Position numbers and translations under genes: made by a program. A DNA stretch of 64,000 bases from Hofstenia miamia (Eukaryota > Xenacoelomorpha > Acoela), in the NCBI GenBank assembly GCA_004352715.1, contig SCFE01000024.1:2096616-2160615 (forward strand), written 5' to 3'. This document shows, in pieces, positions 23,101 to 37,523 of this stretch (position 1 is its first letter; every line of letters starts with the position of its first letter). Below the pieces are notes generated by a model. The model did not search any database and was not told the origin of the DNA. It saw only the letters and a list, made by a program, of their open reading frames with translations.

Positions 23101-26100
23101 ATACAAATAAAGCAATTTGAGCCCTCGTATTTTTCAATTATATTTGAACGATTTTCAGCTGCAGACATTCAATCACAAATGTCTGTTGACACATCATACT
23201 AGAGGAGTAATTGTTTGGCTTTCGCGAAAAAATTTTTAAATATATGTATTTGTGCACCTATAAAACTCCACAGTAATATGAAACATAATTATCGAAAATG
23301 CTACTCGCTTAGTTTATATATTTTAGCTATAATTCAAAAAATAAACTAACTAAGCAAACTGAAACGTTCAAAATTTAAGTTCAAAGAAAAGTGAAAGCTG
23401 ATTAAAGTTATGCAAAGAATTGATATCTATGTATAGAAAATATCAAAATTGTGCTTTGCTAGAAATATAGTTATAATAGCTTATGATGGGAGTTGTACAA
23501 TATCATCTCATTGCATCGCCATTTGTATATATAAATATATGTATATACATATATATATTCGCATAGATTAAATATAAAATGCAAATAAAATATATTGTAT
23601 CCCTCTGGAAAACGAAGAGCTTGTTGGTGCTCGAACAGCTCCTTTGGGATGTTGTGACATTGAAAGGTGGTTTTCTACCAAAACTATTGTTCATGAAAGG
23701 AAGCACTCCCCTTGATAAATTTTGTTATATCTCGAATTTGAAATAGGATGTGATTGAGATATTTTTTCATTTTTCCTAAAATATTGTTAGCAAAACAAAT
23801 GTATAAAAATGAAAATCAAACTTGCATTATTTTTTTAGTGATATTTCTATAAAAGTTAGTATTTTTATTTCTATTTTCATCGATAAATTCGCTTTAGGAC
23901 GTCGGGTCAGGATAACATCGAATGATTACTTTCTTAATATGTTCATCTTATTATTGGCCATCACCCTGCCAAATATTTCTTTTTAGTCATTTACCTCGTA
24001 TGCGGTTTGGAGACGGCATGCCGACTATACATCTTGTTTATAATTTATTTCAGAGAAACTGTCATTCACACTGCATTTTGTTAGTTAAATTCTAGACATA
24101 TGTAAATGGACTTTTTGAAATATTGTTTTAAAATGTTGGAACAGCGTCATTAAGCAGTCAACATTTGAAAATTTCCATGTATTGTGTTAATTGTTTATTT
24201 TGTATATAAATGTACATATATCATATTACAAAGTCATGATTTAGCTCGGCCAAGTTACCATCTAGTGTGGATCAGTTTCGCAAACAGCGCCATTTGATAA
24301 TCAATCAAGCGCTAAATGTAAGTCTTATGTTTCATGCGTTTGCTCAAAAAATGATTTAGGTTCCGCGAGGAAAGGAACTCAAGATTCAAGCAGAAGTTAT
24401 GAAGAAGGAAATGGAAATATCTCTTATGCCAGAGCATTCATTCTCAACTATCGCTCTATTGTTGCATGATGTAAGAATGACCAATTAGTTTACTTTTGTA
24501 GGCTGAGTCCCTAGCTTGAGAAAATGTATGATAATGCCCTAACTTTCTTGGGCAGTTTCAATATAGTAGTGGAGTAGTTTTGTGCGTTAAGGATTGGCCA
24601 GCCTGCTTTTTTAGCCACCCATCTATCTTTCGTATCCGTATCCGGTGATATCTACAAATGCTTTACCAGTACCCATCTATTACCTGCAGAAATAAAACAA
24701 ATGGAGTTTAGTTTCTTAGCAAGCATTGCAAAATATAGTAATGAAATTAATGTATAAACTTGAAGCTTCGAACTAAGTAAAAATTGTCAATCCAAATAAT
24801 AAACTTTAATAAGCTATGAACACACAATTTTCTTAAACGTTTTGCTGGTTATTTAACAATTTTACTAGGGTGGGCGATTTTGAATTTTTGGATTTCGATC
24901 GAATTTTTAGAAATGAATCAATTCATAATTTAGATTTAGATTGTGCTCACCTCTTTCTATGTTCTAAGGCAACATGTGGCAAGAATCTAAACAGTGCTTT
25001 CCAAAAAAATTAACTTGTATAACAAAACTAGGTTAAACAACCGATATTATACCCCAGCGATGCTGTGTCACTTTGTAGAGGAGCAACTAAAAATAGATCG
25101 AAATTATTTTGATTTTTTCATTGATTTCGATTTTTTCCATTTTTGTACTGAATCGATTTTGAATTTTGATCGATTAAAATTTGAACCGACTTTTTAAAAG
25201 TTGTACTCTAGTAAACCCTCCCGCACACATTTCCTGACGGATAGTCATAAATTGACCCAAAAAATCGAATTGTCGAATGTTTTTTAAAAAATTCAAAAGG
25301 CGATTGTTAAAATTTAGTCTTTTGTTAAATTGGCATCAATCACTGCTCCAAAATTACCAACGAATTGTCATGGCAAGGAATTGGTGATGTTTAAAAGAAA
25401 TGTTATATTTTGCAGATCGGTTGATGAATCCCGACTGGAAAGATCAATTGAAAATTGATCATATTTATAATCGATCGAAATTTAGATTTCAGGTAGAAAT
25501 CGATCGAATTTCAACGAGGAAATCTTAATATCGCCGGGCATTGCAACATGAATACTGTAAATTTGTGTTTTTAGGTTAAGAATTCCACATAATCTGTGTC
25601 ATCTGAAAAAAATCGGCAATGTCTACAATATTTGAACTCTAGTAAAAATCTATAGATATGAACAAAATAATTCTATTTTCGAAAAAAGTCTTTTGATAAA
25701 AGTCAATAATCTGAATGTCCTTGCCTTTACTTGTACAGCAATTAACTTGCGTTTCTCGTAATTTTCAGAAAAGTTTATAATAAGAATTTCTCATGGCTGT
25801 GTAATGTGTATGCTGCTTATAACTCTTGCGAATTGTTTTTAACATCAGTAAATGGTAGTCTAATGTACAAGTATATAACAATGTTGAACATACTAAGCGG
25901 TCATTATTTTGAAAAAAGATTTCAATTTTGCGAGGCATATTATTGAATTATGTGATCTTCTGGGGTAGGGCCCATAACGGGCACGGGCTTCTATACAACG
26001 GGCACTGGCCGGGCATACGGGCTCTGCATGAATATTTGTTGTTGATATTCGATGGTCTAAACTCTAGAATCTTAAAATCATTTGTTTGATATATATATAT

Positions 26101-29100
26101 ATATTGGGTCTATTCTATATATCTATGTATTTTGTGTAACACTAATCTTCATGTAGATTTATCGTAGAAACACGGCCGTGGTAGAAATTACAAAACAGTA
26201 CTTAAAATATTAAACATAAAATTCATTGCCTTCATCAATTTTAAGGAATTCCATTTCACTGTTATCTTCTGATATTGCATTAATAATAATATAGTACTTA
26301 TGTACATTATATTGTAGCATAAGAAGCTTAAGTTCTAACTTCAGAAGATGAATGAATGAAATTTGCACATTTTACAATGTAATATAACCAGTGCAGTGTA
26401 GTTTCAATTGAATTATTTTCTTACTGCTTGATGGGTTGTCAATTATGTTTAGGGCCCGGATTTATATGTTTAAAAATACCGCGAAATATTCGTCATCATC
26501 TGCTTTAAAATATATACAAAAACTATATTAAAGGGAACAAATATTCAATTACCAAGTAATACACATTTATATCAATAGACACGTAATTTGGCTTCACGTG
26601 ACCATGAACATTCGTTGTGCTGTGTGAATTTGGCCGCCTAGACTAGAAGCACATTTCTGCATATAGGAAAATGTAAAGGATTAACATCAATAGCATGGAT
26701 TTTTCTTATTTATAACTTGTGAAAATATTCTCATGGATCGTAAATCGAGATTTGCTTTAAAACATTCAGCTTTTCTTTGCACTTCTCCTGTATTAGTTCT
26801 ATTACATTATCGAGTATCGCAACCTGACTGCAAAGAAATAATAGCCTTTGCAGTTGTGGTATAGTTTCAAGACGAAACTGAAAGATAGTGTAATGAAACA
26901 CAATTCCTACATTAAATTGTCGTCCAGTTTTAAAATTTCCAATATTTTTGTCTCTTCAGTTTCGATTTGTTGCAGGAACAGATCAAATTCAGTGAAATAT
27001 TGGGGCATTCGTGTGTGAAATACGATGGAATATGTGAGCTATCATAGAAATATACGTTAAAGAAAACTGTCTCAATATGCGTAAAAAATCTGTTTTATGC
27101 CTTAAGCATATAAATCCTAGCCCTGATTATGGTTATGACGGTTAAAGCACGCTTTCTCAATGATTGGCAAAATTTTTTGATAAATTTTGTCAAAATTGGA
27201 CTTAATTATGATTTTATAGTTGCAACATTTTAACTTATCAGTGATTTCAACAAAAAAGCTTAATTTTTATATTTATGTAAACTTTATTTAGGCCTATGAA
27301 GGTTTTCTTGTTACATCAAGCAATTTTAATTAAATAACATTTAACGGGCTTAGCATACGGAGACAGACTAACCGACGGGCCTACTTTTATGGATACGGGC
27401 CGGACACGGGCCTTACCTTATGTGATCTTATTAAATATTTATCTACAGCAAATGTGAGAAGCAGTAATTTTCAATTATTTACATATCGTCATATACATAT
27501 ACTGTATCTGTAAGGATCGATACGTTACTTAAGGAATTGGAATAACGTAGTTTAGTTTTTCGTTCGTCGTTCACAAGAATTAATTGTTTGTCGCTACCTT
27601 CACATGTTGAGGTGGAGTAGATTTCTAACGCGAGCCCAACAACACGAGCAAATCATTGATGACTACAAGGCTAGAATGAGGTAATTGTTTTCAATGTTCA
27701 CATATTTCAGCAATTCATAACCTGCTTAGATAGTATTGCTTCCATAATCTGGTCGTTTACATATTCAATTATGACCCAACCATTTCATTCAAATACTAAC
27801 AGTGCTTTATGAAAAATGCATTTATCTCTCCAAAATTGTGTTAACCCATTTCGATTAAATCCCTCAATTTCATACAATTAATAAGCAATTTTAACGTTTG
27901 TGTAAAAATTGCATTGACTTCATTTAGCGTTCTTTTATCAGAATACAACGACGCAGTAGCAAGAGCACAACGTTTATCAAAAGCCACTGAAAACGTCCAT
28001 CTCAAAGAAAATTGCCTCTCAAATATTAAGCCCGACGATTTGCAAATTTACACCAAATTTCTTATTACGCATTTCCATTCAATAAGATTGTTCAATTATT
28101 TCTTTACTGTAAGTTTTTTTCTAATTTTTTTTGGGATACTACCATTCATATTTGTTATCTTGTATATCCCAGTTTTATTTATATTTGAGATAGATTATCC
28201 AGAGTGTTGGTGTTGTCTGAAAATCAGAAACTGCCTTAAAACGCTTGGAAGTTGTTGCATTGTACTGCTTTGAATTCCTGAAATTAATAGAAACCCTACT
28301 TATCTTTTAATTGCTCATTCACATTCATACATTCTTGTAGTTGCTTAGCAGTACACGTCTTTGTAAAACTTTGAACCGAACATTGTGCTTGAGTTGTAAT
28401 AAGAGGTGGAAATGGATCAGATCTCGGATCGGATCGGATCTACATTTTGAGAAAATTTCGGATCTGCTTCGGACCCAAAAATTTTTAATAATTGTGTATA
28501 TTGTACAATTTATACATTACGCGCATTTTTACATTGAATGCCACTTTAAGTCTGTTAATAATCTCAATCTAAGTGAAATTTTGTAGTCGGATTTCATTGT
28601 TCATACAACAACTTTAAAAATTGGGGAGGAATATTTCAAATCTGAAAATGTGATTAATGTTAGCCATCACATAAAGGTAAAATTGTAAAACAACTAAAAA
28701 CATTTGTTTGTATAAACTTGCAAATGGAAAAGCAAAAGAAACAGAGAGAAGAAATTGCAATACCTTAGTTGCTGCAAGCACCGACAAAATTTAAGGATAC
28801 TAACATAATTTGGGATGCTCTTCAGTAAAAAATTCCCAGGTAAGATTCATTATAAGCAAATTGCAATGCCAAGATAAATATAGTTTTCAGAAGGTGCGTG
28901 ATCATTACAATCACTAATGTAAAAATTTTTATAGAGCAGTACCTTTGGCATAGCAATAATAGGGTATTAATTTATTTAATGTTGCTTTTATATAATTTTA
29001 AATTTGTAATCCAATCTAGTATCCAATTTAAATGAAAAGTACATTTCAAAATATATGTCTAAATGAGAAATTTTGTTTGAAAAGAAATTTTTCTATCACA

Positions 29101-29139
29101 GATCTTAATGCACTCTACTACACATTTTTTAATATCTTG

Positions 29140-29176
<37 letters not shown>

Positions 29177-32100
29177 GTATATTCCTTAATTTGCCATTTT
29201 TGTTTTCATCGCCTTAGCTGCAATTTTGAAGTAAGTCTTATCTTGTTGGAAACAACTTCAAATCTCAATTCATAGTAACGTTGCAAAATGGTGATTTTTG
29301 GATTTGGACATAATAAAATTAGTAAGACGGTAATACCATTAGAAACTCAACTATATATTCTATAAATATATTATGATTATAGTTTATGTCAATTTCATTA
29401 CTACAAAGCTTACAAAAAGCAAAGAAATGAATTCGCTGGAGTTTTGACAGAGCAATTATCAATTTCCACTCATAATCAAAGTCACGCCAATCAGAAACTG
29501 ATTTGCTTCTTGTGGATGGACAATTACAAACATAGATTGACATTGGCCGAAAATTTTAGGCCCATTTCATGATCGTTGACAAAAATATTCTTTGAATTTG
29601 TTGATTTGCTTGGCCAAAATTGTCTGTATTAGGTTGTAGTACTAGAAGAGCATTTGATTCTATTGTACGAGGAGCATACTAAAAGTTCTGCACAAACTGT
29701 TATATTTTTGAAATAAAAATATATTAAATAATGAAATAAAGTTTATTTTACAACATAGTCTCCCTGCAATTCAATGCACTTTCTCCATCGATCTGCAACC
29801 TTCTTGATGCGTTCTTTCAAACCACTCTTTTGACATGGTCTTAACAGCCTTATTTACTGCAGACTTCACACTCAAATCTTCTTCCACGCAGAGGATCTTT
29901 GAGTGGCCCGAATAGGTGGAAGTCACTGGAAGCAAGTTCTGGGCTAGCCGCAGGATGCGGAAGTAATTGCCATTTCAGTTCACGTATTTTGCCATTGTAA
30001 TTTTTGAATCCATTGTCGTTTATGAATCTTTCCAGGTCCGGCTTTGGGCAATTTGGCATGGACTCTTTATTTTAGACTGGAATAGTAAACGGCATTATTT
30101 GTGTGCTTTGCAGGGAAGAAGTCCATGTGGATTACTCCATCACAACCCCAGCATACAGTCAGCTGAAACTTCCCAACTGATGGAACTGACTTGTCATAAA
30201 CATATCTACTCACTGCATGCATTGCCGTTTTGTTTCTGGCATACAGTGAGCTGTTATGATTCGTTGTCAAAACTTATCCCCAACCTTCTCAAGCATGTTC
30301 AAATTCATTACAGAAAGATAATGACGACGTTGGCGCTGTTCTGCTGTTAGCAGTCTAGGCACCCATCTGACACAAACCTTCATTATGAATTATTATTTGC
30401 AATGTTCCACGAATAAATCCCGATTGTTCTAACTCATCATAGGTTAATCGCCTATCTTCATCAAGAAGGCTCTTTATAAGATCATATTTGTCTCAGTATT
30501 TGCTAGATTTGGAGCTCCACTGCAGTTATCATCTTTCAGTGAATTTCTGCCAGCTATAAAACGACTCATCCATCCACTAACAGTTTATCTGTCCGAATCA
30601 GAGTCCTATAATGTGATTTAAGCTTCTTAGCAGCCTCCGTTGTTGATAAACCCTCTTTTCACAGGAAATGAATAATGACACGCCACTCATTTTTCTCAAA
30701 ATTTGACATTGCTAAAAGTATGTAAGTGAATTATAAAAATTCTTATTGATAAACAATATATACATGCAAGTCATTTGATATGTAATCAGTGTGATGATTA
30801 CTCACTTTAAAAAATATGGCATATGGCATGTAAAGTAAATAATTAAAAAATAATTGTATGTGTAATATTTCAAAATTTAACATTGATTTTTACAACACAT
30901 CTATATAAGATTTTTTACATTTGAGTTGATTTTCATTCACTATTGCGTAAGTCATCCCTTTTTCCAATACCTCGGTCCAAGCAAGACCCTATCCTTCTCG
31001 TTATATTGTACATGTCCATTTTTGATCTCAAGACAGTGTTGAAGCACTTAAAAGTTTCTATTCGAAATTGAAAAAAAGACAAATATATTTTAAGTCCATG
31101 GTTATTTTTTGTGTTAGAATACGTATTTATATTCGGATCCGTTTCAGATCGAAAAGTAAAATTCTTATAAATATTCAGATCAGATCGGATCCTAAATTTT
31201 TGGATCCGATTCCATCTCTGGTTGTAGCAGAGATCGAAATTATACTGTCAGGACATAAAAACGAAGATTATGCTGATATAAGTGTTCATTTACTTACTGT
31301 CTGGTGTTTGCTATAAAATCTATCTAGAACTTCCTGAAAATTAATAATTTAAGACAAACGCATATGTGAGAATGTTATTATTTTACGAGAAGTCTTGAAC
31401 TTAGGAATCTACTAAAGGAAGTCATGACATGAGTTTCTTAAATTTATTTATTTAATTTTTAATCAGATATGGTAATCAATTTCAGAAATTTAAAATATTT
31501 TCGTGGTGTGGGTAAATTTGCAATCAGGAATTTGTAAATTTTAGATGATAAGATGGTTGCCTGCACTCAAGAGGAATGAGCTCACAATGAAGCATGTTGT
31601 AGACGAAATCGTAAGTAATTTACTTGTTATTCCATAAAAACAATTTACTTTTTAGAATCGAGATAGTAATCCATTTAAATCAAAATCTCAAAATCTACCT
31701 TCAATGCAAGAGAGTTCACAAAGTTATTCACTTGTTGAATCCTGTTCTCCTTTCTCATTAGCAGCAATTTCAAAAATTACTGAACTACAACAATTCTCTA
31801 CTACGGATAAATCTGTGATAGGTAAATCACTACAGAAATTTCCATAATTCTTAATAAAAAATTAAGTACTTTGTAATATTGCAAACATGCACGAGTGGAT
31901 TGCATTTACAATAAAACGATATTTTAACACACCAATTCGTTTATCAATTAACTGGAAGTAGCATAGATTGTATTTGTAGTTTTTCAAGCTGATTAGCCAT
32001 TAGTTGTCGACAACTGATGAAAAAGGTTTTTTTACAAGTTTTTATATTTGAATGTCAGCTCGTGGTGTGTCAGAAGGATCGAAAAAAATTAAAAATTATA

Positions 32101-35100
32101 CCGTGATCGAAACCAAATTTTCTGAGATCTATGACCCTTTGATAGTAGAAAATCTTTGAAAGCGCCAAATTTTCAAAGATCATTTTTAAAAATGGCTGCC
32201 TACCTGTCAAAAATGTGAATTGTTGCTTATTTAAATCATCTTTTCAGTTATCTAAATTGGCGCAGACTTCACTTATATATAATATAAAGAATATAAAATA
32301 GCAATTAAGGTAAACCTATGTGCATTACATATTATTTTTCAATTTCTTTTATGAGCAGTATCATTATTACATGCCCTTAATTTAGGAATATAGAAAATAT
32401 TTTTAATTGTTTTAATATAATTGCGAGATGTTATGCGATATATAGATTTATTTATGTGTTATCAATATAAACTCAATATCAATTTTTCAATGGATGTTAA
32501 TATCATTGACAGCCTTTACCAGGTGTGTTGCAAACTGCATTACAAGGACATCTGCCTCAACGCTTTTCCATGGAAGTTGTTTTTAGTTCTAATTGCAACA
32601 GTTTGATAGCAAACTATCATTGTAGTGGCTCAAGTTTCAGCGACCACGAAAAAGTCTGGCTGTAAAATTTTTTGGGGGCTCATATATACATGTGTTTAAC
32701 TTGTAAGTATGTATATTAGAGATGCTACCTCGATCTCAAATATTGATTTTGACCTTGCAAAATTTCACGGGCTGAGGTCTACTTCAGACTCGATTTCGAT
32801 TTGAATCAATTTTAATCGAAATCGAGGTCAAATATATATCTTGAAAATTATTTTAATTGAGGTATAAGCTACCAGGAATTGACCGACTGTTTTACCTCTA
32901 CTATTGAAAAATGGGGCAGGATTTTTTTCTAGCCCGCTTTAGTTATATAATATATGTTATTAAGAATGCTCAAGGTTGTTTAAGGAATGTTGCTTTTCTA
33001 AATGAGCAGGTTTTTTCAGAAAAACCTACAAACACTTTTATAGGCTGGTGTCAACAGATTGTGTGATCACATTTTGGATTGATGGAAGTCGAATGCAGTT
33101 TTTCTATATTTGTGTAAAAATCTTAGAAGGTCAATTTATGTACAGAAAAATTTAGGAACGTTGCAATTCAATTAAGAAACTGCAATGCCTTAGCTGTTAC
33201 TGGGTGTAATTTAAATGATAGAAATTTTGCATTTAAATATATATTGTTGACAAATTTATATTATAGATAAATTGTTGAAAGTTTGAATGATTTATTTGCC
33301 GAATGAGATTATCAGAATATTTGTTCGGCGAAAATAATAATAGAAAGAATAAATACAAAAATTGCTGCATTAAAAAGTTTTCAACGAACAGCTCGTTATT
33401 GAAAAAACGCAAACGTCAATCTTCTATAGGGATTTTTAATTTGCTAAATGGTGGTAAATTTTAAATATTTTGGTTTATTGTCAACTTGGTCAATATGCCC
33501 TCCAACAGGGAATAGAACTGATGTCGCTTGAATTTCTAAACAACATTTTTTCTGGTTCAATATCAATTGCGTTTTTTTTGTTTATAGAATTGTTTAGGTT
33601 TATTTACTTGAATAAGGCAATGCAATTTTACCAGTAAACTAACATGTAATACATGTCAGTAAGCGCAATACGTTTAAACATAATATTTTTTTGTAGTAAA
33701 CAACAACTTTGCATTAAAATCTAATTGCCCTAATACATATGTAGTTCTATATACCAATAAAAAAACTTTTTTTATCCTTTACAAATTTTTATTCCTTATT
33801 CGTTTATTTTATCTGACTATCGAGTATCAAAAATTGGCGTGTGCTTGAATAGCTTTATTGTGTAGTAGTAAATTCTGTAGTTTTGCACTATATATCTTTG
33901 CTCTAAACAGCCGCCCATCTGAATTAGCGAAGAGCACACTATTTATTTTGTTGTTAATATACTTTACAAAATGCCAGTATAAATTAAGATATTAACTTAG
34001 GTGGTGATATTTGCAGTAATGAAGTGTCCTTTGGCATTCCTTTGTTGAAAACAGAGTGGACTAATATCAAATTTCTTATACAGGAATGGACAGAGAAGTT
34101 CAACATTCACGTGGTATGTTTTGAGTTCAATTTATCCCTATGCTAGAAGGTTTTTTGGGGAATTTACTTATTGTTCGGAAAAGTCTGTTTTAATATACAT
34201 TCAGTTATACTTTAAGAAATATTTTTTGTTGTTTTTTTGGCAATTTACTTCCTAAAATGCCTTGTGCAAGCCATTATTAGAATACTATGTATTTATTGGA
34301 ACTGTTACCAACTTAAACTTTAAAGATCTTTCCATTTAGTATAAGTCTGCTTAAAAGTTTCACTACAACTTGAAAATTATTAGCTTGATTTTTAAGACGA
34401 AACATTGGATCTCTTCCCTTCAAAATTACATGAAATTTTGAAAATTAGCAATTTAATTTTATTTTACCTTGATAAGTTAAACTGAGTAATTTTAAACTTA
34501 GAATACAATGCAATGCATTAATGGAATGAAAACAAAGGTAATAAACATACTCCAATGCAACTCTTTAGAAAACCAAACTGATTTTTTTCCAATTATAGTG
34601 ACTGTTTTAAAAAATTCTTATAAAAACTTGAAAGATCTTTAAAATTTACGTTGGTAACAGTTCCATCGGAAAAATTCAACTTTGTAATTTTTGTAGCAAT
34701 AGTATTCAAGTCGCACATTATTGTTGCTAAATTTAATTTGATTTTTTCAAACTCCGATTTGAAATTTTAAATTGAACATTGAATTTAGTTTAATTTATCA
34801 ACTGTTTTATGAAAAACCTTGTGTACAGTTGCATATTTCTTAAAGTTTATACATCTAATAGACACTATTTTCATGGAACAGTCAATTGAGGGTAGGATTT
34901 TTTAATTCCTCCGCAATGAAATTTTCACTAACTTAAATGATGCAAATGAAGGAAGAGATTTCCTTATTTCAAAGTGCAAAACAGCATTAAGCCAAATATT
35001 TCAAAGCTGGATAAGGAACTGGCAGCTACTGCGTTACTTGAATTGTTTAAATTTACGCCAATGTTTCAAATTCGGATGCCATTTCGTCATCGAATGAAGG

Positions 35101-37458
35101 CCCACAGCGTGTACATGATTGACTTAAGTGCCCGGTGACCAAGTATAAAGAAAAAAGTAAGGTTTTTATTCCAACGATTTTCCTGAGTAATGTTCAGTCC
35201 ATTAGGTATAAGACTGACGAACTTTACGATATTGCTGACAGACATCGTCTTGATTTATTACTTATTACCGAGACTCATCTTGCTTTTAATATTCCTGATT
35301 CGGCAGTAAATATTCCTGGTTTTGCCATTGAGCGCAATGATAGGACTAAGTCTGAGGTGAGCAAGGCAGGAGGAGGAGTAATGATCTATATTCGTGACAA
35401 CCCGGGAATTGTATGGGCAAACAGCTTTTTTTACGTTGACGTTACCAATATAGAATGTCTCTGGATACGAGTGATTTTAATGATCTGAATACGTCGTTTT
35501 TGTCTAGATAATACCAATTGAGACAGGTTGTAAAATTCGCTACTTTTGGTAAAATGACTTTGGACAAGATTTTTGTTAGTCGTAATCTTTGGAAAGATCC
35601 CATCACCCTGCCTAACCTAGGAGGTTGCAAACACGTTTCTGTTGGGTTAATCAAAACTGGTATTACAGCACCCGGAACAAAGGTCACTTCTTGGAGAAAT
35701 AAGTCTGAAGCAAACAAATTATTTTTTGGTAAGCTATTGGTTACTACATCTTGGAGCCTTGTTATAACCGCAAGCAATTTTAATAGTGCCTGGCAGCAAC
35801 TTGTTCTATTCCTAATGAGCTGTTACGAACATAGTTTTCCACTGACTAGACATCAGTCTTTTTCAAATGATAAACCTTGGTTCAATGACCATCTCAGGAA
35901 CCTTAACATTAGGCGACATGTGGCATTACAGAAGGCTGATTCCACCACTTTTAAAAAACTGCGTAATCAAATTGCTAGAATTATATCGTCAAGGCGTCGT
36001 CTGTTTTATACTAACAAAATTAAAAATCTGAAGAATTATAATCCAAGAATATAGTGGAAGTCCGTAAAAAGTTTGGCTGGAATGGCTCAAGAAAAGAAAA
36101 ATTGTCTGCCCTTAAGCAACTCTCTTGCTGGTTATGCACCAACTGATCTGGCATCCTTCATAAATAATGAGCTTACTAGTATAACAAATAAATTTCAGCC
36201 AATTACTGATAGCGATCGTGTTTCATTTTCTTTGAGTGATACACCTATCCAGGTAGACACTTTTGAAATTTATAGAAGACTGCGCGCTGTTAAAATTGAC
36301 AAGTCTGCTGGACCAGATATTAATGGTATCTGTCTACCTAGTTGGATACTGAAAGATTATGCTTGCGAACTGACTGAGCCAATTACTTTATTAGTAAATT
36401 TATCTCTTAGTCAAGCATGTGCAACTCCTTTTGCTTCCGCTGACATAGTTTGTCTTCCGAAGAGAAATCCCATTGAGTCGGTGTTTTCTGATATACGCCC
36501 AATATCAATTACTAGTCAGATTTCCAAAATGATTGAAGACATAATATTAGAATATGAGTTGAAACCGAAAATCTTAAAAGTTCTTGACCCAAAGCAATTC
36601 GGTGCAGTACCAGGTAAATCCACTGTTCTGGCGTTGGTAGAGCTACTTCACAAATGGTTTGAAAGTTTGGATGATGGCAGTAAATTTATACGTGTTTTTC
36701 TCCTAGATTTTACCAAAGCCTTTGATTTGGTAGATCACCGTGTGCTTAAGAGTAAACTTTTAGAGATCAATTTGTCTAGCCATTCGTTAAATTGGATATT
36801 GTCCTTTTTGACAGGAAGGAAACAAAGGATTCGTCTGCCCGATTGTACATTATCGAGTTGGAATGATGTTTTAGCTGGGGTGCCTCAAAGTAACAAATTA
36901 GGTCCTTGGCTGTTTATTCTCCTCGTAAATAGTTTGCTGATTGATTACGAGATGCGTCTGAAATACGTCGACGATACTACTTTTTGGGAAGTAGTAAAGA
37001 AATCAGCGGCAGGATGTGGCATTGATACACTAAGACAGGTAGTAAACTGGTCAGATGAACACAATATGGCATTGCAACCAAATAAATCCAAGGAACTCAC
37101 TATATCTTTCTTGCACAATTTTACCCAACCTGCTTTACTTGAATTTGATGACATCATCGTCAATCGTGCCGACCCTGTGAAACTACTAGGCGTTTTTTTA
37201 CAGTCGAACTTGAAATGGTCAGAAAATACAAATCACTTGGTTGCGCAAGGCGTCCAAACGTCTACATTTTCTTAAGCTTTCAGTTCACAATGGTGTTACC
37301 CCTGATCACGTCTACGCTATTTACACTACCAACGTGCGACCCCTCTTAGAATATTCCGCTCCTTTGTGGCATAATCAGCTTATTTGTGGTGTATGTGTTA
37401 TATTCTCGACACCGGCCACTTTTACCCATTGGTCACCGGCATTGTTGCAAAATACACA

Positions 37459-37523
<65 letters not shown>

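Larger units (their letters stand above)
28401..31220 (-). mobile_element. hAT family element, copy 2 (host intron, with nested mariner)
   Basis: The right end is GGATCCGATTCCATCTCTG at 31220. The left end AAGAGGTGGAAATGGATCAG is a degraded inverted version. The flanking 8-mers GTTGTAAT (28393-28400) and GTTGTAGC (31221-31228) agree at six positions, as expected for an old 8-bp hAT target duplication. The minus strand at 29543-29319 contains AFCKLCSNEIDI, a BED-type finger half seen at the N-terminus of hAT transposases. Comparison with the copy at 14552 shows a roughly 1.3-kb insertion here, the mariner at 29671-30956. Confidence 0.65.

Noticed and set aside
28109-28273. Possible membrane protein (hydrophobic tail of the frame 27914-28273)
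   Set aside because: The hydrophobic part begins right after a GTAAGT donor; it is intron read-through, and only 27928-28108 is exon.
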